A model generated the notes under the pieces. That model did no database searches. It saw nothing but the letters and a program-made list of their open reading frames with translations, and was not told the origin of the DNA. Positions 28,707 through 36,898 of a stretch of 64,000 bases of DNA are shown piece by piece (the stretch's first letter is position 1; the number at the start of each line of letters is the position of its first letter). The stretch lies in contig NZ_FNOT01000003.1 of assembly GCF_900107105.1 (NCBI RefSeq), positions 434,001 to 498,000 of the forward strand, in the 5' to 3' direction. The position numbers and the translations under genes were made by a program. The DNA is from Geodermatophilus africanus (lineage in GTDB: Bacteria; Actinomycetota; Actinomycetes; Mycobacteriales; Geodermatophilaceae).

Positions 28707-28808
28707 TGGCACAGTAGAGAGCTGCTGCGGACGCGTCGCCCCGTCGACGGCGAGCTCCTCCCGGAGCGCAGCGCCCCGGATCGGACAGCCGGGGGCGTCT
28801 GCTGTCCG
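28707..28808 (+). promoter_or_regulatory. rplS promoter motif and leader hairpin
   Basis: TGGCACAGT (28707-28715) resembles the motif before rpsP. Downstream in the 140-base leader, CGGACAGC (28782-28789) and GCTGTCCG (28801-28808) form a perfect 8-bp stem with an 11-base loop. A ribosomal-protein leader or attenuator role is possible but unproven. Confidence 0.4.
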
Positions 28809-28846
28809 CGCCGCAACGACATGACCGCTAGGACAGGACTGCCGCG

Positions 28847-29203
28847 ATGAACACCCTGGACGTACTCGACGCCGACTCGCTGCGCGACGACATCCCCGAG
28901 TTCCGCCCGGGCGACACCGTCAAGGTGCACGTGCGCGTCATCGAGGGCAACCGCTCCCGCATCCAGGTCTTCCAGGGTGTCGTCATCCGCCGGCAGGGCG
29001 GGGGCATCCGCGAGACCTTCACCGTCCGCAAGGTCAGCTTCGGCGTCGGCGTCGAGCGCACCTTCCCGGTGCACACCCCGGTCGTCGAGAAGATCGAGGT
29101 GCTGACCCGCGGTGACGTGCGTCGCGCGAAGCTGTACTACCTGCGCGAGCTGCGCGGCAAGGCCGCCAAGATCAAGGAGAAGCGCGAGACCGTCTCGCGC
29201 TGA
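28847..29203 (+). CDS. rplS: 50S ribosomal protein L19
   Basis: A 118-residue large-subunit protein at the 30S/50S interface. Motifs [31 protein letters not shown] and [19 protein letters not shown] match L19 end to end. The ATG at 28847 follows a 140-base leader, and a small hairpin follows the stop. Confidence 0.97.
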   Translation: MNTLDVLDADSLRDDIPEFRPGDTVKVHVRVIEGNRSRIQVFQGVVIRRQGGGIRETFTVRKVSFGVGVERTFPVHTPVVEKIEVLTRGDVRRAKLYYLRELRGKAAKIKEKRETVSR

Positions 29204-29223
29204 CGCTCCGCGCTGACACGACG

Positions 29224-29240
29224 CAGGCCGGTCCGGCCTG
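29224..29240 (+). terminator. Short hairpin after rplS
   Basis: CAGGCCG-GTC-CGGCCTG: a 7-bp GC stem with a 3-base loop, 20 bases after the rplS stop and upstream of the separate lepB promoter. Confidence 0.45.
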
Positions 29241-29264
29241 ACCGCGGCGGGTCTCCCCCGGCCG

Positions 29265-29270
29265 TACGCT
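29265..29270 (+). promoter_or_regulatory. -10 of a leaderless lepB promoter
   Basis: TACGCT matches TANNNT and ends exactly 7 bases before the lepB ATG, which would put the transcription start on the A of the start codon. No Shine-Dalgarno sequence is present. Confidence 0.5.
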
Positions 29271-29277
29271 GGCTCCG

Positions 29278-30198
29278 ATGAGCAGTGACCGGCCCGGGAG
29301 GCCCGCCGACGTCGTTCCGGAGCCGGAGGAGCCCCAGGCGACCGGGTCCACCGCCGACACCGATCCCGTGAGCCCGGTTCCCGGCCGCCGGGGGCGCCGC
29401 CGCGAGCAGGAGGCCAAGAAGGGCTCGCTGCTGCGCGAGCTGCCGGTGCTGCTGCTCATCGCCTTCGTCCTCGCCCTGCTGGTCAAGACCTTCCTGGTCC
29501 AGGCCTTCTTCATCCCGTCGGGCTCGATGGAGCGGACCCTGCACGGCTGCCCCGGCTGCACCGGCGACCGCGTCCTGGTCAACAAGGTGCCCTACTGGTT
29601 CGGTGCGCCCGAGCCCGGCGACATCGTCGTGTTCGAGGGGCCGGAGAGCTGGTCGCCCGAGGTGGACGTCGCCGAGCCGGGCAACTGGTTCTCCGGCGGC
29701 CTGCTGTGGCTCGGCCGTGCCATCGGCGTCGCGCCGCCGAGCGAGGACGACTTCGTCAAGCGGGTCATCGCCACCGGCGGCCAGACGGTGCAGTGCTGCA
29801 ATCCCGAGGGCCGGGTCACCGTGGACGGTGAACCGCTCGACGAGCCCTACGTCTTCGAGGACACCCCCCTGGAGAGCCGGGCCTTCGGGCCGGTGACCGT
29901 GCCCGAGGGCCGGCTGTGGGTCATGGGCGACCACCGTTCGGCGTCGGCGGACTCCAAGGCGCACGTCGGCGACGAGTGGTCGGGCACGGTCGCCGTGGAC
30001 GACGTCGTCGGCAAGGCCGCGCTGATCGTCTGGCCGCTCGACCGCTTCGGCACGCTCGGCTCACCGGACATCCAGGGCACCGAGGCGGCCGGCGTCCCCG
30101 TCTCCGGCGCCGCCGCGGTCGCCGCCCCCTACGCCCTGGGCCTCGTGGGTGCCGTGCCGCTCACCGCCTGGCGACGGCGCAGGTCACGCGGCGGCTGA
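29278..30198 (+). CDS. lepB: Signal peptidase I
   Basis: Membrane-bound Ser/Lys protease that removes Sec and Tat signal peptides; 306 residues. A disordered 45-residue N-terminus precedes one membrane span (about 53-72). The catalytic serine is in IPSGSMERT (Ser83), the general-base lysine in DFVKRVIATGG (Lys161), and GDHRSASADS lies at 218-227. An insertion around CPGCTGD adds a cysteine pair. A second hydrophobic segment near 276-297 with a terminal Arg-rich tail suggests a C-terminal anchor. It is apparently transcribed leaderless. Confidence 0.95.
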   Translation: MSSDRPGRPADVVPEPEEPQATGSTADTDPVSPVPGRRGRRREQEAKKGSLLRELPVLLLIAFVLALLVKTFLVQAFFIPSGSMERTLHGCPGCTGDRVLVNKVPYWFGAPEPGDIVVFEGPESWSPEVDVAEPGNWFSGGLLWLGRAIGVAPPSEDDFVKRVIATGGQTVQCCNPEGRVTVDGEPLDEPYVFEDTPLESRAFGPVTVPEGRLWVMGDHRSASADSKAHVGDEWSGTVAVDDVVGKAALIVWPLDRFGTLGSPDIQGTEAAGVPVSGAAAVAAPYALGLVGAVPLTAWRRRRSRGG

Positions 30199-30289
30199 CC
30201 GGCTCCAGGCCTCCCTCGACCCGCACCTCCCGTCACCTCGGGGCGTGCGGGTCGAGTCGTTCCCGGGACCGCCGCGGAATGCCATCGCC

Positions 30290-30379
30290 ATGTCGACACG
30301 AATGCGACCGGTCGCCATTCAGGTGTTACCCGTGGAACTCGGTGCGGTCCGCAGAGCTATCGCGGAATTGTTCGGATAA
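30290..30379 (+). CDS. Possible 29-residue leader peptide upstream of the LuxR-type gene
   Basis: ATG 30290 to TAA 30379 reads MSTRMRPVAIQVLPVELGAV followed by RRAIAELFG. It uses codons that are rare here (TTA, ATT, AGA, CGA, TTG, TAA stop) and lies in the least GC-rich stretch of the window. The start has only a weak purine-rich sequence upstream. It could be a regulatory small ORF, a decayed gene end or chance. Confidence 0.3.
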   Translation: MSTRMRPVAIQVLPVELGAVRRAIAELFG

Positions 30380-30464
30380 TGTCGGAAAAGCATTCAAGCA
30401 ACCGTCTCACCCGTCCGATGGAGATCGTGAGAGAGTTCCCCGAACGTGTGAAACGGAGCCGATT

Positions 30465-31178
30465 GTGTCCGCACCCCTGGCGAGCGCCGCCCGCGGCGTC
30501 ACCCGCGTGCTCATCCTCGCCGACGCCCCCGTCCTGCGTCGTGGGCTGGTGAGCATGGTCAACGAGACCGCCGGCATGCAGTCGGTCGGCACTCCGGGCG
30601 AGCTGCGCCGCGCCCTCACGCTGGTCGAGACCGCCCGCCCCGACGCGGTGGTCGTGGAGCTGGGCTCGGGCCGCGCCGCGACCCTCAACGCCTGCCGCGA
30701 CCTGCGCCGCCGGTACCCCCGGGTGACGATCGTGGCCCTGGGCACCTCCGAGGACCCCGCCGTGGTGAACGAGGCGCTGGCCGCCGGCGTCCGCGGCTAC
30801 CTGATGATCAACACCTCGCCGACGCTGCTCGGCTGGGCCATCCTGGCCGCCCGCGCCGGCCGCACCGTCGTCGACCCGCAGATCCGCCGGGTCGAGCCGT
30901 CGGCCACTCCCGCCGCCAAGCCCTTCGCCCCCGAGGTGCCGCTGACCCGCCGCGAGTCCGACGTCCTCGACGAGCTGATCCAGGGCCAGTCGAACCGGCA
31001 GATCGGCCGCAACCTGTTCATCAGCGAGGACACCGTCAAGTCCCACGTCAAGGCCATCCTGCGCAAGCTGGGTGCCCGCGACCGGGCGCACGCCGTCTCC
31101 CTGGTGCTGTCCTCCCGCAACCCCGCCGCCTGCACCTGCGGCGCCCACGCCCTGGCCCCGACCACCGCCGAGGCCTGA
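30465..31178 (+). CDS. LuxR-type regulator with a receiver lacking the phosphoacceptor Asp
   Basis: A 237-residue protein with NarL/FixJ architecture. The receiver-like domain (14-130) starts RVLILADAPVLRRGL, where only one acidic residue of the usual DD pair remains. At the phosphoacceptor position it reads PDAVVVELG, with Glu65 replacing Asp, and the conserved lysine of GYLxK is isoleucine (GYLMIN). The LuxR HTH (LTRRESDVLDELIQGQSNRQ and SEDTVKSHVKAILRKLGARD) is intact. The GTG at 30465 has GGAG 6 bases upstream. DNA binding is likely; control by phosphorylation is unlikely. No kinase gene is nearby. Confidence 0.85.
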   Translation: MSAPLASAARGVTRVLILADAPVLRRGLVSMVNETAGMQSVGTPGELRRALTLVETARPDAVVVELGSGRAATLNACRDLRRRYPRVTIVALGTSEDPAVVNEALAAGVRGYLMINTSPTLLGWAILAARAGRTVVDPQIRRVEPSATPAAKPFAPEVPLTRRESDVLDELIQGQSNRQIGRNLFISEDTVKSHVKAILRKLGARDRAHAVSLVLSSRNPAACTCGAHALAPTTAEA

Positions 31179-31236
31179 AAGAGGACCCCGTCCTCCTCAC
31201 CGTTCGCAGGCTCACGGCGAGCCTCTGGACAGGGCC
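31179..31236. repeat. Palindromic-repeat copy after the LuxR-type gene
   Basis: Begins at the TGA with AAAGAGGACC. Arms GGACCCCGTCC and GGACAGGGCC enclose the TTCGCAGGCTCACGGCGAG core. These arms match the copies at smc and rpsP, in the opposite orientation. Confidence 0.75.
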
Positions 31237-31244
31237 GCCGGGCC

Positions 31245-31279
31245 CGGCCGGACCGCCCGCCTCCTCGGCGGTCCGGCCG
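31245..31279 (+). terminator. First strong hairpin after the LuxR-type gene
   Basis: CGGCCGGACCGCC (31245-31257) and GGCGGTCCGGCCG (31267-31279) form a perfect 13-bp stem with a 9-base loop. Confidence 0.65.
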
Positions 31280-31300
31280 GCCGCTCCGGCGGCCGACGGT

Positions 31301-31341
31301 CCACGGGCCGGCCCCCTCTGACCCCGGGGGCCGGCCCGTGG
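31301..31341 (+). terminator. Second strong hairpin after the LuxR-type gene
   Basis: CCACGGGCCGGCCCCC (31301-31316) pairs perfectly with GGGGGCCGGCCCGTGG (31326-31341): a 16-bp stem and 9-base loop, among the strongest hairpins in the window. Confidence 0.7.
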
Positions 31342-31402
31342 CGTTCTGTGCCCGCGACGACCGGCCCGCGGTGTCTCCCCGGCGTCGTACTGTCGGACCG
31401 CG

Positions 31403-32179
31403 ATGGCAGTCCGTACCACCCCCGCTCCTCCCGGGCCGCGGCACCGCGCCCGCGCGGTCCCGCTCGCCGACGACCGGCCCGACGCCCTGTGGGACATGGA
31501 GCGCTCCCTGCGCCGCCGCGGGTTCGCCGCGGTCGCCGGCGCCGACGAGGCCGGCCGCGGGGCCTGCGCCGGTCCGCTCGTCGCCGCCGCATGCGTGCTG
31601 CCGGCCGGCCGCCGGGGGAGGGTCCCCGGCCTCGCGGACTCCAAGCTGCTGACCGCCGCGGCCCGCGATCGGGTGTACCAGGAGGTCGTCGAGCGCGCCG
31701 AGGCATGGTCCGTGGTCGTCCTGCCGGTCGCCGACCTCGACGCGCGCGGCATGCACGTGACCAACATCGAGGCGCTGCGCCGCGCGGTGTGGGCTCTCGA
31801 CCCCGGCGCGGACTACGTGCTCACCGACGGCTTCCCCGTGCCGGGGCTGGCCCGCCCGACCCTCGCAGTGTGGAAGGGCGACCGGGTGGCGGCGTGCGTG
31901 GCGGCGGCGTCGGTGCTGGCCAAGGTCACGCGGGACCGGATCATGCTGGACCTGCACGAGCGCTGGCCGCAGTACGACTTCGCCGTCCACAAGGGCTACA
32001 GCACCGCTGCGCACGACGCCGCCCTGCAGCGGTACGGGCCCTGCCCGGAGCACCGGAGGCGCTTCGTCAACGTGGTCCGGGCCCGCGACGCGCACGCCGC
32101 CCGGGGAGTCCAGCTGACCGGCTCCGGCGCGATGGTCGATGATGGGTTCATGCGCCCTGTGTCCGGAGAGCCTCGATGA
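31403..32179 (+). CDS. rnhB: Ribonuclease HII
   Basis: Degrades RNA in RNA-DNA hybrids and excises single ribonucleotides from DNA; 258 residues. The N-terminal 35 residues are a basic extension. The catalytic core begins AGADEAGRGACAGPLVAAAC (Asp-Glu of the DEDD set), with GLADSKLLTAAARD and ASVLAKVTRDRIM, then HKGYSTAAHDAAL downstream. The ATG at 31403 follows a TACTGT hexamer by 9 bases. It overlaps the DUF2469 gene by ATGA, the usual actinobacterial pairing. Confidence 0.95.
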   Translation: MAVRTTPAPPGPRHRARAVPLADDRPDALWDMERSLRRRGFAAVAGADEAGRGACAGPLVAAACVLPAGRRGRVPGLADSKLLTAAARDRVYQEVVERAEAWSVVVLPVADLDARGMHVTNIEALRRAVWALDPGADYVLTDGFPVPGLARPTLAVWKGDRVAACVAAASVLAKVTRDRIMLDLHERWPQYDFAVHKGYSTAAHDAALQRYGPCPEHRRRFVNVVRARDAHAARGVQLTGSGAMVDDGFMRPVSGEPR

Positions 32180-32496
32180 GCACCGAGGACCTGGAGAAGT
32201 ACGAGACCGAGATGGAGCTGCAGCTCTATCGCGAGTACCGGGACATCGTCCGGCAGTTCACCTACGTGGTGGAGACCGAGCGGCGCTTCTACCTCGCCAA
32301 CTCCGTCGACCTGCAGGTCCGGGAGGCCGGCGGCGAGGTCTACTTCGAGCTCAAGCTCTCCGACGCCTGGGTCTGGGACATGTACCGGCCGGCCCGCTTC
32401 GTGCGCAACGTCCGGGTGCTGACCTTCAAGGACGTCAACGTCGAGGAGCTGGACAAGCCCGACCTCGAGCTGCCCGACGGTCCCCGGCTGACCTGA
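32176..32496 (+). CDS. DUF2469 family protein
   Basis: A 106-residue actinobacteria-specific protein (Rv2901c family), starting MSTEDLEKYETEMELQLYRE and highly charged throughout. It contains the conserved FTYVVETERRFYLANSVDLQ block and a VWDMYRPARFVRNVRV segment. Function is unknown; it is almost always coupled to rnhB, as here (ATGA overlap). Confidence 0.9.
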   Translation: MSTEDLEKYETEMELQLYREYRDIVRQFTYVVETERRFYLANSVDLQVREAGGEVYFELKLSDAWVWDMYRPARFVRNVRVLTFKDVNVEELDKPDLELPDGPRLT

Positions 32497-32628
32497 TCCG
32501 CGTGTCACGGGCCGGCGGCTGACCCTGCCCGCTGACGGTGCGGGACCCGGCGTCCACAGCCGCCGGCTCCGTCCACAGATCGGCCGGACGGCTGTCCCGG
32601 CCCGTGCGGGCGGACGACGGTCGGCCGG

Positions 32629-32988
32629 GTGCGAACGACATCGGACCTCGGCGCCCACGGCGAGCGCATCGCTGCCGCCTACCTGACCGACCGCGGCCTG
32701 CGGGTCCTCGACCGGAACTGGCGCTGCCGCGACGGCGAGCTCGACATCGTCGCCCGCGACGGCGACGCGCTGGTCTTCTGCGAGGTCAAGACCCGCCGTG
32801 CGGTCGGCTTCGGCCACCCCGTGGAGGCGGTGGGGCACGTCAAGCAGCGCCGGCTGCGCACGCTGGCCCAGCGCTGGCTGGCCGCCCACGAGGAGCACGC
32901 GCCGGAGCTGCGCTTCGACGTCGTCGGCGTGCTGGTGCGCACCGAGGGGCCGGCGCTGGTCACCCATCTGCGGGCGGCGTTCTCGTGA
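32629..32988 (+). CDS. yraN: YraN / UPF0102 family (Holliday-junction-resolvase-like) protein
   Basis: A 119-residue protein with the restriction-endonuclease-like core GERIAAAYLTDRGLRVLDRN, then a GELDIVARDGDALVFCEVKT motif (Asp, Glu-x-Lys catalytic pattern). The family is linked to nucleic-acid processing and sits with comM and dprA in many genomes. The GTG at 32629 overlaps nothing upstream; the 3' end overlaps comM by GTGA. Confidence 0.9.
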   Translation: MRTTSDLGAHGERIAAAYLTDRGLRVLDRNWRCRDGELDIVARDGDALVFCEVKTRRAVGFGHPVEAVGHVKQRRLRTLAQRWLAAHEEHAPELRFDVVGVLVRTEGPALVTHLRAAFS

Positions 32989-34505
32989 CGCTCGCGCGGA
33001 CCTGGTCGGTGGGGTTGGCCGGGGTGCACGGCGCGATGGTCGACGTCGAGGTGGACCTGTCGGCCGGCGTCCCCGGCGTGGTGCTCGTCGGCCTGCCCGA
33101 CGCCGTCGTGCGCCAGTCGGTCGACCGGGTGCGTGCGGCGGTGGTCAACGCCGGCGGCAGGTGGCCGCTGCGCCGGATCACCATCGGACTGTCGCCGGCG
33201 TCGATGCCCAAGCAGGGCAGCGGCTTCGACCTGGCGCTGGCCGCGGCCGTCCTTGCCGCCGACGGAGCGGTGCCGGCCGAGTCGGTGGGCCGCCTGGTCC
33301 TGCTCGGGGAGCTGGGGCTCGACGGCTCGCTGCGCGCCGTCCGCGGGGTGTTGCCGGCCGTCCTCGCCGCCGCCCGGGCCGGCCATCCGACGGTCGTGGT
33401 CCCCGCCGGCAACGCGGAGGAGGCCGCGCTGGTCGAGGGCGTCGAGGTGCTGGCCGCCGGCAGGCTCGCCGAGGTGGTCGCCCACCTCAGGGGCCGGGCG
33501 CCGCTGCCCCGGCACACCCGCCGGCCCCTGCCCCCCACGCCCCCTGGGCCCGACCTGGGCGACGTCGTCGGCCAGTCGATCGGCCGCCGGGCGGTGGAGG
33601 TGGCGGCCGCCGGCGGGCACCACCTGTTCCTGAGCGGGCCGCCCGGTGCGGGCAAGACGATGCTCGCCGAGCGCCTGCCCGGCCTGCTGCCGCCGCTGGA
33701 CGAGCGGGAGGCGCTCGAGGTCACGGCCATCCACTCGGTCGCCGGGACGCTGCCGCCGGACGCCCCGCTGGTGACCCGCCCGACCTTCGAGGCGCCGCAC
33801 CACTCGGCGACGATGGCCGCCCTGGTCGGCGGCGGGTCGGGGCTGATCCGCCCCGGCGCGCTGTGCCGGGCCCACCGCGGGGTGCTCTTCCTCGACGAGG
33901 CGCCGGAGTTCCCGCGGGCGGTCCTCGACACGCTGCGGCAGCCGCTCGAGCGCGGCTCGGTGACCATCTCCCGGGCCAGCGGCGCGGCCACCTTCCCGTG
34001 CCGGGCGCAGCTGGTGCTTGCGGCCAACCCCTGCCCCTGCGCCAGTGCCGCCGGCGACGCCGCCTGCACATGCAGCCCGTTGGAGCGGCGGCGTTACCAG
34101 GCCCGCCTCTCCGGGCCCCTGCTCGACCGCATCGACCTGCGGGTGGACCTGCCGGCGGTCACGAGAGCCGCTTGGCTGGAGGCCGGGACGGCGCCCGAGC
34201 CGACCGCCGTCGTCGCCGACCGGGTCGCGCAGGCACGGGGGGCCGCGGCCGCGCGGCTGTCCGGCGCGGGCCTGCACGTCAACAGCCAGGTGCCGGGCCG
34301 GCTGCTGCGCGAGCGGTGGTCGCCGCCGCGGTCCGCGCTCCGGCTGGTCGAGCGGGCCCTGGAGCGCGGCGCGCTGTCGGTCCGCGGCTACGACCGCGTG
34401 CTGCGGGTGGCGTGGACGCTCGCCGATCTCGCCGGCCGGACGGTGCCCGGTGCCGACGACGTCGCCGAGGCACTGGGGCTGCGGCTGCAACGGGCCGCGG
34501 CGTGA
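32985..34505 (+). CDS. comM: YifB/ComM family Mg-chelatase-like AAA+ ATPase
   Basis: A 506-residue AAA+ protein related to ComM, a helicase that promotes branch migration during natural transformation. An N-terminal Lon-protease-like fold (GVPGVVLVGLPDAVVRQSVD) precedes Walker A SGPPGAGKTMLAERLPG (about 217-233) and Walker B VLFLDEAPEFPRAVLDTL. CPCASAAGDAACTCSPLERR is the conserved cysteine cluster. The longer frame upstream overlaps yraN; the GTG at 32985 couples it to yraN and its stop overlaps dprA. Confidence 0.93.
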   Translation: MTLARTWSVGLAGVHGAMVDVEVDLSAGVPGVVLVGLPDAVVRQSVDRVRAAVVNAGGRWPLRRITIGLSPASMPKQGSGFDLALAAAVLAADGAVPAESVGRLVLLGELGLDGSLRAVRGVLPAVLAAARAGHPTVVVPAGNAEEAALVEGVEVLAAGRLAEVVAHLRGRAPLPRHTRRPLPPTPPGPDLGDVVGQSIGRRAVEVAAAGGHHLFLSGPPGAGKTMLAERLPGLLPPLDEREALEVTAIHSVAGTLPPDAPLVTRPTFEAPHHSATMAALVGGGSGLIRPGALCRAHRGVLFLDEAPEFPRAVLDTLRQPLERGSVTISRASGAATFPCRAQLVLAANPCPCASAAGDAACTCSPLERRRYQARLSGPLLDRIDLRVDLPAVTRAAWLEAGTAPEPTAVVADRVAQARGAAAARLSGAGLHVNSQVPGRLLRERWSPPRSALRLVERALERGALSVRGYDRVLRVAWTLADLAGRTVPGADDVAEALGLRLQRAAA

Positions 34506-35764
34506 GCGAGCGGTCCGGCCTCGACGAGGACATGGCACAGGGGCTGTCCGAGGTGCCGACGTCCGACGGGCTCGCCGGGCCCGCGGTGCGGCGGGCGCGA
34601 GCCTGGCTCAGCCGCGCGGCCGAACCGGGCAGCGTCGCGTTCTGGCGCTTCGTCGAGGACGCCGGCCCGGTCGAGGCGGTGCGCCGGCTGCGGGCGGGCC
34701 GGGCGCCCGACGCCGTCCGGGCGCTGGTCGGCGCCCGCGCCGGGCAGGACGCCTCGCTGACCGACCTGCTCCGGGCCGAGCGCTGCGGCGCGCGGCTGGT
34801 GGTGCCCGAGGACGACGAGTGGCCGGCGCACCTGCTGCACTGCCTCACGCTGGCCACCGGCGAGGAGCCCGACGACCCGCGGCACCACTCGCCGCGCACG
34901 ACCGCTCCGGTGCCGCCGCTGGCCCTGTGGATCCGGGGAGCCGCCCGGCTCGACGAGCTGGCCGACCGGTCGGTGGCGCTCGTCGGTGCCCGGGCGTCGA
35001 CCGCCTACGGCGAGCACGTCGCCGGCGAGCTCGGCCACCAGCTGGGGGAGCGCGGCTGGACGGTGGTCTCCGGCGGGGCCTTCGGCATCGACGCGGCGGC
35101 ACACCGGGGTGCGCTGGCCGCGGACGCCGCCACGGTCGCGGTGCTCGCCTGCGGCGTCGACCGGCCCTACCCGGCCGCGCACGGGGCGCTGTTCCACCGC
35201 ATCGCCGAGTCCGGCCTCTTGGTCAGCGAGTGGCCACCCGGAGCCGCGCCGCACAAGCACCGCTTCCTCGTCCGCAACCGGCTGATCGCCGCGCTGACCC
35301 GGGGCACCGTGGTCGTCGAGGCGGCGGCCCGCTCCGGTGCGCAGGCGACCGCGCGGCGGGCGCACCGGCTGGGCCGGCAGGTGATGGTCGTCCCCGGCCC
35401 GGTCACCTCGGCCATGAGCGTGGGCTGCCACGAGCTGCTGCGCGAGGCCGAGCTGGCTGCGGTCCTCGTCACGAACGCCGCCCAGGTGGTCGAGCTGGTC
35501 GGCCGGCTGGGGGAGGACCTCGCCGACCCGCCGGAGCGGCCCAGCGGTCCCCGCGACGAGCTCTCCGACCTGGCGGTGCGCGTGCTCGACGCCTGTCCCG
35601 TCCGCAACGGCGTCAGCCCCGAGCGGCTGGCCCGGGTGGCCGGTTGCGACGTCCTCGACGTGCTCCGGGTGCTGCCCGCGCTGGAGCTCGCCGACCTCGT
35701 CGAGGTGACCGACGCCGGGTGGCGCCTGGCCCGGCCGGGGCGGACCGGCGAGGGGCGGGGGTGA
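34502..35764 (+). CDS. dprA: DNA-processing protein DprA
   Basis: A 420-residue protein that loads RecA on incoming single-stranded DNA. The Rossmann-like DprA domain contains VALVGARASTAYG, VVSGGAFGIDAAAHRGAL, VLACGVDRPYPAAH and PHKHRFLVRNRLIAALTRGT. A C-terminal winged-helix-like domain (NGVSPERLARVAGCDVLDVL) is present. The N-terminal 60 residues form the usual SAM-like helical region. The start overlaps comM (GTGA). The yraN-comM-dprA trio is the standard arrangement. Confidence 0.95.
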   Translation: MSERSGLDEDMAQGLSEVPTSDGLAGPAVRRARAWLSRAAEPGSVAFWRFVEDAGPVEAVRRLRAGRAPDAVRALVGARAGQDASLTDLLRAERCGARLVVPEDDEWPAHLLHCLTLATGEEPDDPRHHSPRTTAPVPPLALWIRGAARLDELADRSVALVGARASTAYGEHVAGELGHQLGERGWTVVSGGAFGIDAAAHRGALAADAATVAVLACGVDRPYPAAHGALFHRIAESGLLVSEWPPGAAPHKHRFLVRNRLIAALTRGTVVVEAAARSGAQATARRAHRLGRQVMVVPGPVTSAMSVGCHELLREAELAAVLVTNAAQVVELVGRLGEDLADPPERPSGPRDELSDLAVRVLDACPVRNGVSPERLARVAGCDVLDVLRVLPALELADLVEVTDAGWRLARPGRTGEGRG

Positions 35765-35812
35765 CGGCAGGGGAGGAGGCGGTGTGAGCCCCCGCGTGGT
35801 GGGCGCTTCGGC

Positions 35813-35841
35813 TTGACCCCGGGCCCGGGCCGACCGACCGT
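35813..35841 (+). promoter_or_regulatory. Candidate promoter of leaderless xerC
   Basis: TTGACC (35813-35818), a 17-base spacer, then GACCGT (35836-35841), which ends 6 bases before the xerC GTG. The -35 is good, the -10 weak. Confidence 0.4.
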
Positions 35842-35847
35842 CTTGGG

Positions 35848-36783
35848 GTGACCGCCCGCACCGCCGACGCCCGCTCGGCGCTGCCCACGGCGCTGGCGGA
35901 GGCGCTGGCCGGCTACGAGGAACACCTGCGCACGCAGCGGGACCTCTCGGAGCACACCGTGCGCGGCTACGTCAGCGACGCGGTCTGGCTGCTCGACCAC
36001 CTGGTCCGCCGCGGCGGCACGCGGGTCGACGACCTGGACCTGGCCACGCTGCGCAGCTGGCTGGCCCAGGGCCGCACCCGCGGTGCCGGCCGGGCGACCA
36101 CCGCCCGCCGCGCCGCGGCCGCCCGGTCGTTCACCGCCTGGCTGCGCCGGGCCGGCCTCACCGCCGAGGACGTCGGCCTCCGGCTGGTCAGCCCCAAGGC
36201 GCAGCGCACGCTGCCCGACGTGCTCGCCCCCGACCAGGCCCGGGTGGTCGTCGAGTCCGCGGCCGGGGCCGACGAACCGGCCGGACTGCGCGACGCGGTG
36301 GTGCTCGAGCTGCTCTACGCCAGCGGCGTGCGGGTCAGCGAACTGGTCGGGCTCGACGTCGACGACGTCGACCGGGGCCGCCGTCTGCTGCGCGTGCTCG
36401 GCAAGGGCCGCAAAGAGCGCAGCGTCCCCTACGGCGCGCCGGCCGAGCGGGCGCTCGACGCCTGGCTCACCCGCGGCCGGCCCGCCCTCGCGACCGAGCG
36501 CTCCGGCCCGGCGCTGCTGCTCGGTCTGCGGGGCGGCCGGCTCGACGCCCGCGAGGTCCGCCGCACCGTCCACGCCGCGGTCGCCGCCGCGCCGGGCGCC
36601 CCCGACATCGGCCCGCACGGCCTGCGGCACTCCGCGGCCACCCACGTGCTGGAGGGCGGTGCCGACCTGCGCTCGGTGCAGGAGCTGCTCGGCCACGCCA
36701 GCCTCGCGACCACCCAGATCTACACGCACGTCACCGTCGAGCGGCTGCGCGCCGTCCACGCGCAGGCACACCCGCGCGCCTGA
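35848..36783 (+). CDS. xerC: Tyrosine recombinase XerC
   Basis: Site-specific recombinase resolving chromosome dimers at dif; 311 residues. The N-terminal SAM-like domain contains [18 protein letters not shown]. Catalytic residues are visible in order: Arg in [16 protein letters not shown], Lys in [26 protein letters not shown] (His-x-x-Arg), [15 protein letters not shown] (His and nucleophilic Tyr). The GTG at 35848 begins [12 protein letters not shown]. The position between dprA and rpsB is that of actinobacterial xerC (Rv2894c). Confidence 0.92.
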   Translation: MTARTADARSALPTALAEALAGYEEHLRTQRDLSEHTVRGYVSDAVWLLDHLVRRGGTRVDDLDLATLRSWLAQGRTRGAGRATTARRAAAARSFTAWLRRAGLTAEDVGLRLVSPKAQRTLPDVLAPDQARVVVESAAGADEPAGLRDAVVLELLYASGVRVSELVGLDVDDVDRGRRLLRVLGKGRKERSVPYGAPAERALDAWLTRGRPALATERSGPALLLGLRGGRLDAREVRRTVHAAVAAAPGAPDIGPHGLRHSAATHVLEGGADLRSVQELLGHASLATTQIYTHVTVERLRAVHAQAHPRA

Positions 36784-36898
36784 GAGGACAGCCGCCCGTG
36801 GATGAGACAGTTGACGTGCGCGCCACCGGATCGCGTACCACCACCGTGCCACCCCGAGGCCTCCCGTCAGGGGCCTCCGACGATCGGGAGCGCAGACC

